A stretch of 64,000 bases of DNA from Flavobacteriales bacterium (GTDB lineage Bacteria > Bacteroidota > Bacteroidia > Flavobacteriales_D > Sanyastnellaceae): positions 1 through 64,000 of the forward strand of contig JAKVAX010000015.1 of NCBI GenBank assembly GCA_022447625.1, written 5' to 3'. The notes below the pieces were generated by a model. The model was not told the origin of the DNA. It saw only the letters and a program-made list of their open reading frames with translations, and did no database searches. Numbering within the stretch: position 1 is the stretch's first letter; each line of letters opens with the position of its first letter. Position numbers and translations under genes: made by a program. Shown here piece by piece: positions 1-8,455 of the stretch.

Positions 1-38
1 TTGTGAAGACGTTTTCCTGTTTTTATCATGGTGATTTT

Positions 39-52
39 CCGCTTAAAAGCGG
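39..52. other. Small palindrome at window edge
   Basis: CCGCTT-AA-AAGCGG forms a perfect 6-bp stem upstream of the first gene. No T-tract follows on either strand, so it is not a convincing terminator. I see nothing else in bases 1-156 except a weak -7-like TAACTTTC at 124-131. Confidence 0.3.
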
Positions 53-156
53 TCAACCTATTTCAGGGAATGACATGCAGTGGAATACGCATACTTGATA
101 CCAACGCCTGATAAGCGAAGTTGTAACTTTCGAACCACCCCCACCGTCACACCCAC

Positions 157-2679
157 ATGCTACCGAAACCGCTACTCGTTACTTTCCTTTTCTTATTTAT
201 GATGGTTTTACCAGCGGCGGTAGCTGCGCAGGTGGTGGAAGGCACTGTTTTGGATATGGACGGTGCGCCACTCCCATACGCGAGCGTGTACATCGAGAGT
301 ACGACCATTGGGGTATCTACGGATATCAAGGGGCGATTCCGAATGGAGGTGCCTGAAGGAACCGAGCGATTGGTGATGAGTTTCGTTGGGTACAAGCCAC
401 AAACCATAACACTTCCAGCATCTTTTGAGACGCACTATGTCAGTGTGGAATTAGAGGTTTCGAGCAATGAGATTAAGACCGCGGAAATCGTTGGTGACAC
501 TAAAGATCGGGCGAAAACCATCATGGATCAGGTGCGAGCGGCACGGAAGAGCTTCCGCGATTCTCTGAAGACGTATTCGAGTTCCATGTACACCAAGATC
601 AAGCTGGAGAAGGAGTTTCAGCCTGAGATTGATTCGTTACCTCTGGGGGAAGAAGTGGGGTTGGCCAAGGAGGGAATCATCATGATCGAATCTACCGGAC
701 GAGTAGATTTCCAACGGGCTGAGAAGTACTATGAATTCATCGAAGGCTACCGAAATTACGAGGAGAAAGAGGTTTACACTGGTAAGAGCTTGACCCTTCA
801 AGCGAGTATTGGTCCAGAAGACATTGCACCAATACGCAGAGGGGCACCGAACAAGTATGTGCTGTGGAACGGCCTTCCGGATTGTGACTTCGATTTTTAC
901 GAGAACCGCATCGACTTTGACAAAATTTCTTCGAAGCCCATCTTAAGTCCGATTGCAGCGAATTCAGGCTTGACGTACCGTTATGATTATGATGGTATGC
1001 TCTACGAAGGGGAGCAGGTGGTGCATAGAATCAAGGTGTCTCCATTGAACTCATCGGAAGCACTTTTTGAAGGGATTCTATTTATCGAAGACGGCACGTG
1101 GGCCTTGAGAGGAGTAGATTTAGAGTTGAATCCGCGTGGTATTGAGTACTGCGAGCGCTTCCGGATTATCCAGAACTATGAGCGTGCTGAGAATGGAGCT
1201 TACGTTCCCGTTCGTCGTGTAATTGACTACAGTATCCCTGATGGTTGGCAACGCATTATCGGGAAGGTCATCATGCATCAAGATGACTTTGTAGTCAACC
1301 GTGATTTCAGCTTAGGACACTTCTCTGGTGAGGTCAAGAAATTCGAAGAAGACGCCTGGGAACGCAACCCTGAGTTCTGGACAGAGATTCGTCCGATTAC
1401 CCTAGATACTCTCGAGGCGAAGTTCGTCGCTCGTGCCGACAGCATTGAAGAGTATCTCGGAAGTGATGAGTACTTCCACAAGCTCGATAGTGCCTTTAAC
1501 CGAATTACATGGTGGTCACCTTTAGTGGGAGTGGGGCATCGCAATCGGGTCAAAGGCAATGAGTGGTATATCGAAGGATTAGTAGGTCAGATTAATCCAG
1601 TTGGTATTGGAGGATATCGGCACCGATTACCGGGGAATTACCAACACACTTTTGCCAATGATGATATCATTGATGTTGATGGTTTCATTGACTACGGTTT
1701 CCGAAACAAGGACGTCAAAGGACGTGTCGGATTGGGCTACACTTATCGTCCTGACAAAGCCATGCGCACTTACGTTAGAGTGGGCGATTTTTACGAGATC
1801 ATCAATGACCGAGCGAGCATTGAGCAGTACTTCAGTCGGAGTAATTACTCTCGCAAACAGACCTTCTTGATCTCGCAGCGCATGGAGCTGTTTAATGGCT
1901 TCTATGCCGAGGCTCGATTTGATTATGCAGACCAAATCCCATTGAAGGACATAGCCTTTGCTGTTTGGTCAAATGAATTGTTCGGTGAATTGAATCAACC
2001 CTCAGATTTCCAGCGTTATACAAAGTCTGAAGTGCAGTTGGAAGTTAAGTGGAGAATCAACCAAAAGTACGTTTGGAAACGCGGAAGAAAGGAAGTGTTG
2101 GGGACTGACTATCCGACGCTGACTTTCGAGTACCGTAAGGGAATTCCAGGACTGTTTAACAGTGAAGTGAAGTTCGATTTCTTCGAGGTTGGTGCTGATC
2201 ACGAAATGACCTTAGCTCGATTTGGAGACCTCCACTGGCAAGCTTCGATGGGGTCCTTCTTCCAGAAGGAGAGTTTGCGCTTATTGGAGTACAAATACTT
2301 CCGCGGTAGCGACCGCTTCTTCTTCAGTGACCCTTCGGGAACATTCCAGTTATTGGGGCCAACACTTACGACTGCCGATGGATACTTCCAAGTGAATGCC
2401 ATCCACCATTTTAACGGGACGATACTCGGGAAGGTACCTCTGTTGAACCGACTCAAACTAGAGCTCGCTGCAGGGGGAGGAAGCTTAGTTCTAACAGGAG
2501 AAGATTTCCGCCATGCTGAGGTCTTTGCCGGCTTGGAACGTACCTTCCGTATTAAGGGGGAACTCTTCCGTTTGGGTGTCTATGGTGTGACTTCCGACAA
2601 CAACTTCGAACAAGCAGATTACACGTTGAAGGTGGGGATCAACTTCTTCAATACGTTTACGAATGAGTGGGAATACTAG
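157..2679 (+). CDS. DUF5686 / carboxypeptidase-regulatory-like domain outer-membrane protein
   Basis: 840 residues. A signal peptide (about 1-24, ending AAVAAQ) is followed by a CarboxypepD_reg-like beta-sandwich (about 25-108, with the typical G-T-V-x-D-x-x-G-x-P-L-P-Y-A-S-V pattern). The long remainder matches the DUF5686 type, rich in alternating aromatic and charged strands and ending in an aromatic-flanked strand (NEWEY) as in beta-barrels. It lacks the TonB plug, so it is not a classical receptor. The family is common in Bacteroidota and has no assigned substrate; outer-membrane location is inferred. It stands alone on the plus strand and is followed by heptamer repeats. Confidence 0.85.
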   Translation: MLPKPLLVTFLFLFMMVLPAAVAAQVVEGTVLDMDGAPLPYASVYIESTTIGVSTDIKGRFRMEVPEGTERLVMSFVGYKPQTITLPASFETHYVSVELEVSSNEIKTAEIVGDTKDRAKTIMDQVRAARKSFRDSLKTYSSSMYTKIKLEKEFQPEIDSLPLGEEVGLAKEGIIMIESTGRVDFQRAEKYYEFIEGYRNYEEKEVYTGKSLTLQASIGPEDIAPIRRGAPNKYVLWNGLPDCDFDFYENRIDFDKISSKPILSPIAANSGLTYRYDYDGMLYEGEQVVHRIKVSPLNSSEALFEGILFIEDGTWALRGVDLELNPRGIEYCERFRIIQNYERAENGAYVPVRRVIDYSIPDGWQRIIGKVIMHQDDFVVNRDFSLGHFSGEVKKFEEDAWERNPEFWTEIRPITLDTLEAKFVARADSIEEYLGSDEYFHKLDSAFNRITWWSPLVGVGHRNRVKGNEWYIEGLVGQINPVGIGGYRHRLPGNYQHTFANDDIIDVDGFIDYGFRNKDVKGRVGLGYTYRPDKAMRTYVRVGDFYEIINDRASIEQYFSRSNYSRKQTFLISQRMELFNGFYAEARFDYADQIPLKDIAFAVWSNELFGELNQPSDFQRYTKSEVQLEVKWRINQKYVWKRGRKEVLGTDYPTLTFEYRKGIPGLFNSEVKFDFFEVGADHEMTLARFGDLHWQASMGSFFQKESLRLLEYKYFRGSDRFFFSDPSGTFQLLGPTLTTADGYFQVNAIHHFNGTILGKVPLLNRLKLELAAGGGSLVLTGEDFRHAEVFAGLERTFRIKGELFRLGVYGVTSDNNFEQADYTLKVGINFFNTFTNEWEY
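2299..2311 (-). repeat. Dispersed 13-mer, copy 1 (CGCTACCGCGGAA)
   Basis: Lies antisense inside the DUF5686 gene; the sense strand reads F-R-G-S. It is the only coding copy that is not read on the sense strand of its gene. Confidence 0.7.
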
Positions 2680-2699
2680 GACTTCGCTTCGCTTCGTGG

Positions 2700-2727
2700 G
2701 GCTTATGGCTCAAGGCCTAAGGCTTAT
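2700..2727. repeat. Heptamer array H1 (GGCTTAT/GGCCTAA type)
   Basis: Four in-register 7-bp units (GGCTTAT, GGCTCAA, GGCCTAA, GGCTTAT) in the gap between two convergent genes, 20 bp after the DUF5686 stop codon. A short CTTCG-type 5-bp repeat precedes it. Confidence 0.75.
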
Positions 2728-2737
2728 GCCTTTTTCC

Positions 2738-3397
2738 TTAGTTGCACTTTGTGGTGGTGATGGTGGAGAGGACTTGAGTTTCTATGTTCTCGTAATACTC
2801 GCGTTCTTCTTTGTCTAGTAAGTTGATACCCGATTCTATTCTGGATTCGTGGATTCCGATTTCGAGGCACTTTTGGTAGACGGTGTGCAGTCGTTGTTCG
2901 GCTAAAGCGAGGTCAGATTCTTCGAAATAGTTCACTCCGAGGTATAGCTTATTTGAGCTGTCTTCGTTGAGTATGTCGATGTATTCTTCCAGGGTGCTGA
3001 GTGCACTGTCAACAACCATTTTGTTATCTGGGCTGAGGTAAATGATCTCCCAAACCGGCGGACCAAAAAGGATTCTGTTTAAGTACACGTTTTGCTTGAG
3101 GCCAAGTCCAGTCAAGGTATCTAGGTCAACACAATACGTTTGTGCGAAATAACATTCTCGTTCAAAGGTGAAGCATAGTTCACCTTTCTCCTCCTTTGGG
3201 ACGTTCCAAGTATAGATAGGGCCATGGCACAAGGAGTCACTTAGGATTGGAGATTCATCCTTCTCAACAGAAACAATGAAATCCTTCAATGGAAGCTCAG
3301 CTTCATGGTCCAATAAGGTGAACGTGATTGAAGTGGAGTTTTGGGGAAGTGCTGAGATTGTTAGGGAAGCGAGGAGAATGAACAAAGAGAGCTTCAT
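2738..3397 (-). CDS. Secreted protein with OmpA-C-like tail, unknown function
   Basis: 219 residues from the ATG at 3397, chosen because it directly starts a signal peptide (MKLSLFILLASLTISALPQ). An upstream in-frame ATG at 3457 would add 20 unlikely residues and overlap the neighbour. The C-terminal ~75 residues carry a pattern like a diverged OmpA-C fold: a helix of serial positions, then E-x-x-L-A-L-A-E-Q-R-L-x-x-V-x-x-x-C-L-E-x-G-I-x-x-S-R-I, recalling the 'LS..RA..V...L...GI...RI' of OmpA. The peptidoglycan-binding Asp/Arg pair is not clearly kept. I do not recognise a specific family. Confidence 0.7.
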   Translation of the reverse strand: MKLSLFILLASLTISALPQNSTSITFTLLDHEAELPLKDFIVSVEKDESPILSDSLCHGPIYTWNVPKEEKGELCFTFERECYFAQTYCVDLDTLTGLGLKQNVYLNRILFGPPVWEIIYLSPDNKMVVDSALSTLEEYIDILNEDSSNKLYLGVNYFEESDLALAEQRLHTVYQKCLEIGIHESRIESGINLLDKEEREYYENIETQVLSTITTTKCN

Positions 3398-3404
3398 GGG
3401 GTTT

Positions 3405-3425
3405 GGTTCGTGGTTCGTGGTTTTA
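3405..3425. repeat. Heptamer array H2 (GGTTCGT type)
   Basis: Three units (GGTTCGT twice, then GGTTTTA) just upstream of the start codon at 3397, in the expected 5' leader of that gene. Confidence 0.6.
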
Positions 3426-3453
3426 GTTTGAAGCCTCTTTGATCTAAGGATGA

Positions 3454-4083
3454 TCACCTCTCTACTCCTTGGTATCCAACCATCCCATAAACAACGGAGC
3501 CGAGGGCAATTGAGAGGATGGTGGCTATGAACGTGAAAATGACCACGACTATGTTGGCTTTAGATTGTTTAGTGATGCCTTTTATGATGAGATAGTTGAT
3601 GAGGGCTACACCAAACCCAACGAAGACAAAAATGCTTCCAGAGCCGATGAGTTGACCCGCCCAAATCGCCGTACCAATGACAGTTCCAATGGCCCCTCCG
3701 ATGACACCACCGATGATTGTCTTGGGTTTAATTCTCTTATCAGCAATCTCATCATGAATTCCAGAACGGACATCATTCCAGATTTCAGAAACTTCTTGTT
3801 CAGTGTGATATTTAAAAGTCAAGTCCCCTGGCTCGAGCTCTGAATTTAAATCTTCCTTAATTGCTTTAGTAAATTGGGCTCTAAGTAGGCCACGTTCATG
3901 AGCTTTTTCCTTTCGTGTTTTCAGGCGTTCAACAAAAGCATCCATGCCGCCTTTTTCCTCAATGGCATCCGCAAAATCACGTTGAGCCTCCTCAGAATAT
4001 TCATGAATAGCAACATGAATCTCGAATAGTTCGTCGTCTTCTAAGTCCCGATACTTGGCTAGTAGGTCGTCGTAGTCTGTCAT
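3454..4083 (-). CDS. Small membrane protein, unknown function
   Basis: 209 residues. The N-terminal ~115 residues are charged and helical (Asp/Glu-rich, starting MTDYDDLLAKYRDLEDDELFEI). The C-terminal third holds two or three hydrophobic segments (about 122-165 and 173-200), the first Gly-rich (GGVIGGAIGTVIGTA). There is no signal peptide, so it is probably an inner-membrane protein with a cytoplasmic N-terminal domain. It sits 56 bp upstream of the next minus-strand gene and may share its transcript. No known family recognised. Confidence 0.7.
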   Translation of the reverse strand: MTDYDDLLAKYRDLEDDELFEIHVAIHEYSEEAQRDFADAIEEKGGMDAFVERLKTRKEKAHERGLLRAQFTKAIKEDLNSELEPGDLTFKYHTEQEVSEIWNDVRSGIHDEIADKRIKPKTIIGGVIGGAIGTVIGTAIWAGQLIGSGSIFVFVGFGVALINYLIIKGITKQSKANIVVVIFTFIATILSIALGSVVYGMVGYQGVER

Positions 4084-4157
4084 AAGATGAAGCTAGTAAT
4101 TTTCGGTGTGAAGTCAGACGAGTCTTTCATGTGGGAACTGAGCTTCTGGCGGAGTTT

Positions 4158-4199
4158 GGTACGTGGTATGTGGTTCGTGGTGCGTAGTCTGTAGTTATC
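4158..4199. repeat. Heptamer array H3 (GGTNCGT/AGTCTGT type)
   Basis: Six in-register 7-bp units: GGTACGT, GGTATGT, GGTTCGT, GGTGCGT, AGTCTGT, AGTTATC. Positions 2-3 (G-T) are constant while the others drift. Confidence 0.75.
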
Positions 4200-4233
4200 G
4201 ATTACCGATATTCGTTTATAGATTAGTGACCAC

Positions 4234-4324
4234 AGTCTTTGGTCTTTAGTCTCTAGACCCTCGACGCTCGACGCTCGACTCTCGACTCTCGACTCTCGAC
4301 TCTAGTCCCTAAACCCTAGTCCCT
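4234..4324. repeat. Heptamer array H4, 13 units in one register
   Basis: Thirteen consecutive heptamers without phase slip, from AGTCTTT through CGACGCT and CGACTCT (four times) to AGTCCCT. The shared form is roughly [ACG]-G-[TA]-C-N-[CT]-T. Its 3' end merges into the stop codon (CTA on plus, 4328-4330) of the AraC remnant. It is the longest array in the window. Confidence 0.9.
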
Positions 4325-4327
4325 AGT

Positions 4328-4826
4328 CTAATTCAAAGAATTCCTAAACTCACTCGGCGACATATTCGTCTTTGCTTTAAACAGCTTTGAAAATGACTGA
4401 GAATACTCAAAGCCGAGCTCATAGGCCACTTCTGAGACGCTGAGCTCTTTCTTGCCGAGTTTCTCTTTCGCCTTTTCAATCAGCTTGTCGTGAATGTGTT
4501 GCTGTGTGCTTTGTCCTGTGTGGACCTTGAGTAGGTTACTGAGGTAATTCGGGGAGAGATTGAGCGTATTCGCCACATCGTTGACACTCGGAATGCCCTT
4601 GTGGATCAAATCATCGGCTTCAAACTGCTCATTCAATACCTTTTCAAGACGAGTTAGAATCGCGTGTCCTTCAGGTTTGCGGGTGTTGAATTGGCGGTGG
4701 TAGAATCGCTCAGCGTAGGTGAGGAGCACATCAAGGTGAGCGAGGATGATGTCTTGACTGAAGTTGTCAATATTCGATTGATACTCCTGTTCAATTTGGT
4801 GCAAGATGTCAATGATGACCTTCTCC
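4328..4826 (-). pseudogene. AraC-family regulator remnant, 5' part lost at an inverted-repeat element
   Basis: The intact part codes the linker (…EKVIIDILHQIEQEYQ…DIILAHLDVLLTYAERFYHRQF) and the complete two-helix-turn-helix DNA-binding domain, with the AraC signature near the end (VAYELGFEYSQSFSKLFKAKTNMSPSEFRNSLN). Full-length relatives are about 300 residues with an N-terminal cupin; here the frame runs into the inverted repeat at 4827 and the first ~140 residues are absent. An alternative start is the TTG at 4804, giving a 158-residue DNA-binding-only protein that could still be made. The SDR gene upstream in the same direction would be the expected target. Confidence 0.75.
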
Positions 4827-4894
4827 TGACCCGTCCTAAAAAAAGTTGACAGTATTTTAGTACAAACACAGTCAACTTTTTTTAGGACGGGTCA
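4827..4894. mobile_element. 68-bp MITE-like element with perfect 24-bp terminal inverted repeats
   Basis: The left end begins TGACCCGTCCTAAAAAAAGT at 4827-4850 and the right end (4871-4894) is its exact reverse complement over 24 bp. The 20-bp spacer is AT-rich. The outward TGACC…, A-run, GTTGAC layout resembles the terminal repeats of IS3-family elements of Bacteroidota as I remember them (not checked by search). No transposase is present. No clear target-site duplication is visible (left flank CTCC, right flank CCAA), consistent with a deletion at the right junction. It truncates the AraC gene and could also act as a hairpin terminator. Confidence 0.65.
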
Positions 4895-4903
4895 CCAAGA
4901 ACT

Positions 4904-4938
4904 GGCTATCGCCTAAAGCCTATCGCCTAAAGCCTTCT
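4904..4938. repeat. Heptamer array H5 (GCCTAAA/GCCTATC type)
   Basis: Five units alternating GGCTATC, GCCTAAA, GCCTATC, GCCTAAA, GCCTTCT. The array runs into the stop codon of the SDR gene (CTA at 4937-4939 on plus). Confidence 0.8.
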
Positions 4939-5698
4939 AAACAAGCATTCCCCCCGAAGCCTCAATTCGTTGTCCGTTCACCCATTTTGAGGCGTCTGAG
5001 CATAAGAAGGCTACGGCGCCGCCGATGTCATCTGGTTCGCCTACGCGACCGAGGGCTGTAATCGATGAGATGATTCCTCGCTTTTCTTCGTCGTGCTTAT
5101 TGACTCCGCCTCCGAATTCTGTTGCGATAGCTCCAGGAGCTAGGCTGTTAGCGCGGATACCACGTGATCCTAGTTCTTTGGCCGAGTAACGCGTGTATAC
5201 TTCTACACCGCCTTTCATTGATGCGTAGGCTGAGAAACCAGGGAAGGAGAAGCGCGTCAATCCAGAAGAGATGTTCACGATGCTTCCGCCGTCGTTCATG
5301 TGCCCCAAAAGCTGCTGAGTCAGGAAGTAGACTCCTTTGAAGTGGATGTTCATCATTTCATCAAACTGCTCTTCCGCTGTCTGATCTACGGTTCCGAAAG
5401 CTCCGGTTCCAGCGTTGTTGATTAAGTAGTCTAGCTTATCTAAATTGAAACTAGAGGAAAGCGTCTCTTTCAACCCTTTGGCAAATGCTTCTAACGACTT
5501 TACATCACGAGAATCGAGTTGCAATGCCTCTGCATGAGCTCCTGTTTCTTTTACCGCAGCAATCACTTCATTAGCTGCTTCTTGATTTGAGTGGTAAGTA
5601 AATACCACATTCGTCCCTTGTTGCGCAAGGCTCATCACGATTTCACGTCCGATACCTCTGCTACCTCCCGTTACGAGAGCGATTTTTTGATTGTTCAT
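4937..5698 (-). CDS. SDR-family NAD(P)-dependent oxidoreductase
   Basis: 253 residues, normal length for a classical short-chain dehydrogenase. The cofactor motif TGGSRGIG is at 10-17, the structural NNAG near 93, the catalytic Ser in N-I-S-S, and Y-A-S-M-K gives the Tyr-x-x-x-Lys pair. The C-terminus (WVNGQRIEASGGMLV) matches the 3-oxoacyl-ACP reductase-like subgroup. The basic Arg after the Gly-rich motif favours NADP(H). Substrate unknown. It lies directly upstream of, and codirectional with, the truncated AraC gene, a common regulator-target arrangement. It is probably expressed from the -7-like box at 5719-5726. Confidence 0.92.
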   Translation of the reverse strand: MNNQKIALVTGGSRGIGREIVMSLAQQGTNVVFTYHSNQEAANEVIAAVKETGAHAEALQLDSRDVKSLEAFAKGLKETLSSSFNLDKLDYLINNAGTGAFGTVDQTAEEQFDEMMNIHFKGVYFLTQQLLGHMNDGGSIVNISSGLTRFSFPGFSAYASMKGGVEVYTRYSAKELGSRGIRANSLAPGAIATEFGGGVNKHDEEKRGIISSITALGRVGEPDDIGGAVAFLCSDASKWVNGQRIEASGGMLV

Positions 5699-5718
5699 GT
5701 TCTAAGTCTTTGTTGGTA

Positions 5719-5726
5719 CAAAGGTC
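5719..5726 (-). promoter_or_regulatory. Candidate -7 box for the SDR gene
   Basis: On the minus strand this reads GACCTTTG, one mismatch from the Bacteroidota -7 consensus TAnnTTTG, about 20 bp before the start codon at 5698. Confidence 0.4.
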
Positions 5727-5787
5727 AGATGAACCATTCGCTCTAATGTGTCTGAATCTACGCTTCTTGTGTTCGAATCAGCTCATT

Positions 5788-5843
5788 GGTGGACGGTGGA
5801 CGGTGGACGATTGACGGTTGACGGTTGACGGTAGACGGTGGAC
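5788..5843. repeat. Heptamer array H6 (GGTKGAC type), 8 units
   Basis: Eight contiguous units: GGTGGAC three times, GATTGAC, GGTTGAC twice, GGTAGAC, GGTGGAC. It lies between the divergent SDR and FG-GAP genes. Confidence 0.9.
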
Positions 5844-5863
5844 AGATTGTAGCGAACTAACAC

Positions 5864-5891
5864 CTATGGCCTATAGCCTAACGCCTAATAT
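5864..5891. repeat. Heptamer array H7 (CTATAGC/CTAACGC type)
   Basis: Four units (CTATGGC, CTATAGC, CTAACGC, CTAATAT) 32 bp upstream of the ATG at 5924 and 20 bp after H6, with a different unit. Confidence 0.8.
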
Positions 5892-5923
5892 TTCACTACC
5901 TTCCTAATCCCTAAACCTTAATC

Positions 5924-8455
5924 ATGACTCGCTACGCGCTCCTGACAGTGCTGTGCTTGCCGTTGCTGTGTGCTGCTCAGACCTTCCAGAATATGTCTAC
6001 CGAATTGGGTATTCAGGCTATGAATGCTGATAATCTTCATGGCGCCGGTGTGTCTACTGCCGACTTCGATCAAGATGGTGATCACGATATTACTTTTTGC
6101 TTAGATGGAGAGATTAAGGTCTTTCGCAATGACAATGGTAACGCGACGTTAGTGCCGTTTGGCTTCGAAGTGGAAGACAACGCCAAGCATCCGACTTGGG
6201 TTGATTTTGATAACGACGGTGATCTCGACTTCTACTTTTCTCAGATGTTCGGGCGAAACAAACTCTATCGGAATGACAACCTGAACTTTTCCGAGGTTTC
6301 TATACAAGCCGGACTAGGCGAGACTGAAGCTACGAGCTACGGTTGTTCTTGGGGCGACTATGACAATGATGGTGATCTTGATTTGTACCAGTGCACCTAT
6401 CTATACGTCTTGGAAGAGGGTGAAGCTTATGAAGATTGGACCAATCAACTCTACCAAAATAATGGAGACGGAACCTTTACCAACGTTACGGAATATGCTG
6501 GTGTAGGTGATGGAATTCAGCTTTCGTTTCAGTCGATCTGGTGCGACTTTGATCATGATGGTTGGCAAGACTTATATGTCATCAATGACCTTGAACATCC
6601 CAACGGATTCTACCACAATAATGGCGATGGTACCTTCACTGAAATAGGAGAGGAGAACGGATCGGCCATGGGGCCAATGGATGCCATGAGTGCGACTCCA
6701 GGAGACTTTAACCGAGATGGGTACGAAGACATCTTCATCACCAACGTACAAATCATGGAGTGTGCGCTGCTGATCAATCAAGGTGATGGCACCTTTGTAG
6801 ATATGGCTGATGAATCGAATGTGACCTTAAGCATGTTAACTTGGGGGGCCTCGGCCATTGACTATGACAACGATTGTGACCTGGACATCTATGTCTGTGA
6901 AAACAACTACCTCACACCGGAAATGCCGAATCCTTTGCTAAAGAACAACGGGAATCTAGGCTTTGTCAATATTGGAATCAGCACGCTCAACTTTGATTTT
7001 CACGACAGCTATTCTGTAGCTTGTATGGATTGGAATAACGACGGTTCGCTCGATATGGCGGTGAGTAATTTCGCTCCTCAGAATGCTGCAATATGGATTT
7101 CCACCGGGAACGATCATCGTTTTATCGACGTCAAACTTGAAGGCACGATTTCCAATCCTCACGCCGTAGGAGCCCTTGTAAAAGTTTGGAGCAATAGTCA
7201 GTTACAAACGAAACGTGTTTACTGTGGTCAGAACTATTTAGCGCAAGAGCCTTATGACCTACATTTCGGATTGGACGATGCCCAGGTTGTGGATAGCCTA
7301 GAAGTGATCTGGCCTTCAGGATGGAGCGACAAATGGTACGGGCTTTCAGCTAACCAAACCCATGAATTGACGGAGGGAAGCACCTTCCCTTGTTCTATTA
7401 ATTCTTCAGATAATCTTGTGCTTTGTGAGGGTGAATCGATTACTCTCACGGCGGTCGGTGACGGCATTCCCTTGTGGAATAATGAAAGCACCACGATCAG
7501 TATTGAAGTGAATGAACCGGGTGTGTATTCAGTAGAATTAATGAATGATTTTGGCTTAATCGCTAGCGCGGAATTGGCAGTGGATGAAGATGATTTAGAG
7601 TACGAAGTTTCCATCGACTACATTACTTGTTTCAACTGGCAAGACGGCGTAATCGATGTTTCTATGAATCAAGAGAACGCAACCATCGAATGGTCTAACG
7701 AAGAAGAAACCTTTGTCATTGATTCACTAGATATAGGAATCTACAGTGGCACTATCACTTCAGAAGAAGGGTGTACCTATGATTTGGATGTGTTCATGTT
7801 ACAGCCAGATACATTGGAGTTGTTGACTACATTGGAGCACCCTGGTTGCTTTGATTCATTGGATGGTTCAATCAATGTCATTGGGGTTGGGGGTACAGGA
7901 CCCTACACCATTGACACTTTCGGTGCTGATCTCAATGCATTGCCCTCAGGGTCATGGCCCATTTTGCTCACGGATTCGAACGGATGTGAAACCATGACCA
8001 CCATTGTTCTGGAAGCACCACCCTTGCTTGAAGTAGTCGATCTATCAATCCAGTGCAACGATAACGACATGGTAGTCGAACTTCAGGTTACTGGAGGAGA
8101 AGGAGATATTTCATTCGACTGGTCTGATGGCACCTCATATCCGGTGTTTACTGGACCTTTAGGTGATTATGAATTGACCCTGATCGACGAAAATGGCTGT
8201 ACCCTAGAAGTTGAAGGAATCTCTTGTCCTTTCCTTGTGGATGACGAAATACAGCAAATCCTGATTTACCCAAACCCTACGAATACAGGCATTACCATTG
8301 CATCGCAACATAACCCTTTAGCCTTGTATTCATCAGACGGAAGACTAATTCAGTCTTTACAAGTGGGGTATAATGATCTTTCTGGCCTAGCGGCCGGAAT
8401 CTATTATATCCTCTCTGAAGAAGGGATAACGCAACGTATTCAGCTTATGCGCTAA
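5924..8455 (+). CDS. Secreted FG-GAP/VCBS-repeat protein with UnbV domain and T9SS type-A sorting tail
   Basis: 843 residues. A signal peptide (1-19, ending CAAQ) is followed by FG-GAP/VCBS repeats to about residue 400, with repeated calcium-loop-like D-x-D-x-D-G-D-x-D motifs (DFDQDGDHDI, DFDNDGDLDF, DYDNDGDLDL). An ASPIC/UnbV domain follows (about 405-475, HAVGALVKV…LHFGL…VIWPSG), then Ig/SprB-like segments with C-x-G-x-x-D-G-x-I patterns. The C-terminal ~70 residues (I-L-I-Y-P-N-P-T … G-I-Y-Y-I-L) are a type-A T9SS sorting domain. It is probably surface-anchored or released, role unknown. The gene ends 4 bp inside the convergent SulP gene. Confidence 0.9.
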   Translation: MTRYALLTVLCLPLLCAAQTFQNMSTELGIQAMNADNLHGAGVSTADFDQDGDHDITFCLDGEIKVFRNDNGNATLVPFGFEVEDNAKHPTWVDFDNDGDLDFYFSQMFGRNKLYRNDNLNFSEVSIQAGLGETEATSYGCSWGDYDNDGDLDLYQCTYLYVLEEGEAYEDWTNQLYQNNGDGTFTNVTEYAGVGDGIQLSFQSIWCDFDHDGWQDLYVINDLEHPNGFYHNNGDGTFTEIGEENGSAMGPMDAMSATPGDFNRDGYEDIFITNVQIMECALLINQGDGTFVDMADESNVTLSMLTWGASAIDYDNDCDLDIYVCENNYLTPEMPNPLLKNNGNLGFVNIGISTLNFDFHDSYSVACMDWNNDGSLDMAVSNFAPQNAAIWISTGNDHRFIDVKLEGTISNPHAVGALVKVWSNSQLQTKRVYCGQNYLAQEPYDLHFGLDDAQVVDSLEVIWPSGWSDKWYGLSANQTHELTEGSTFPCSINSSDNLVLCEGESITLTAVGDGIPLWNNESTTISIEVNEPGVYSVELMNDFGLIASAELAVDEDDLEYEVSIDYITCFNWQDGVIDVSMNQENATIEWSNEEETFVIDSLDIGIYSGTITSEEGCTYDLDVFMLQPDTLELLTTLEHPGCFDSLDGSINVIGVGGTGPYTIDTFGADLNALPSGSWPILLTDSNGCETMTTIVLEAPPLLEVVDLSIQCNDNDMVVELQVTGGEGDISFDWSDGTSYPVFTGPLGDYELTLIDENGCTLEVEGISCPFLVDDEIQQILIYPNPTNTGITIASQHNPLALYSSDGRLIQSLQVGYNDLSGLAAGIYYILSEEGITQRIQLMR
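7561..7573 (+). repeat. Dispersed 13-mer, copy 2 (CGCTAGCGCGGAA)
   Basis: Exact majority form, in frame as A-S-A-E in the FG-GAP protein gene. Confidence 0.8.

Noticed and set aside
4234-5891. Heptamer arrays as a CRISPR array
   Set aside because: Units are 7 bp, contiguous and degenerate; there are no 25-40-bp repeats with unique spacers and no cas genes.
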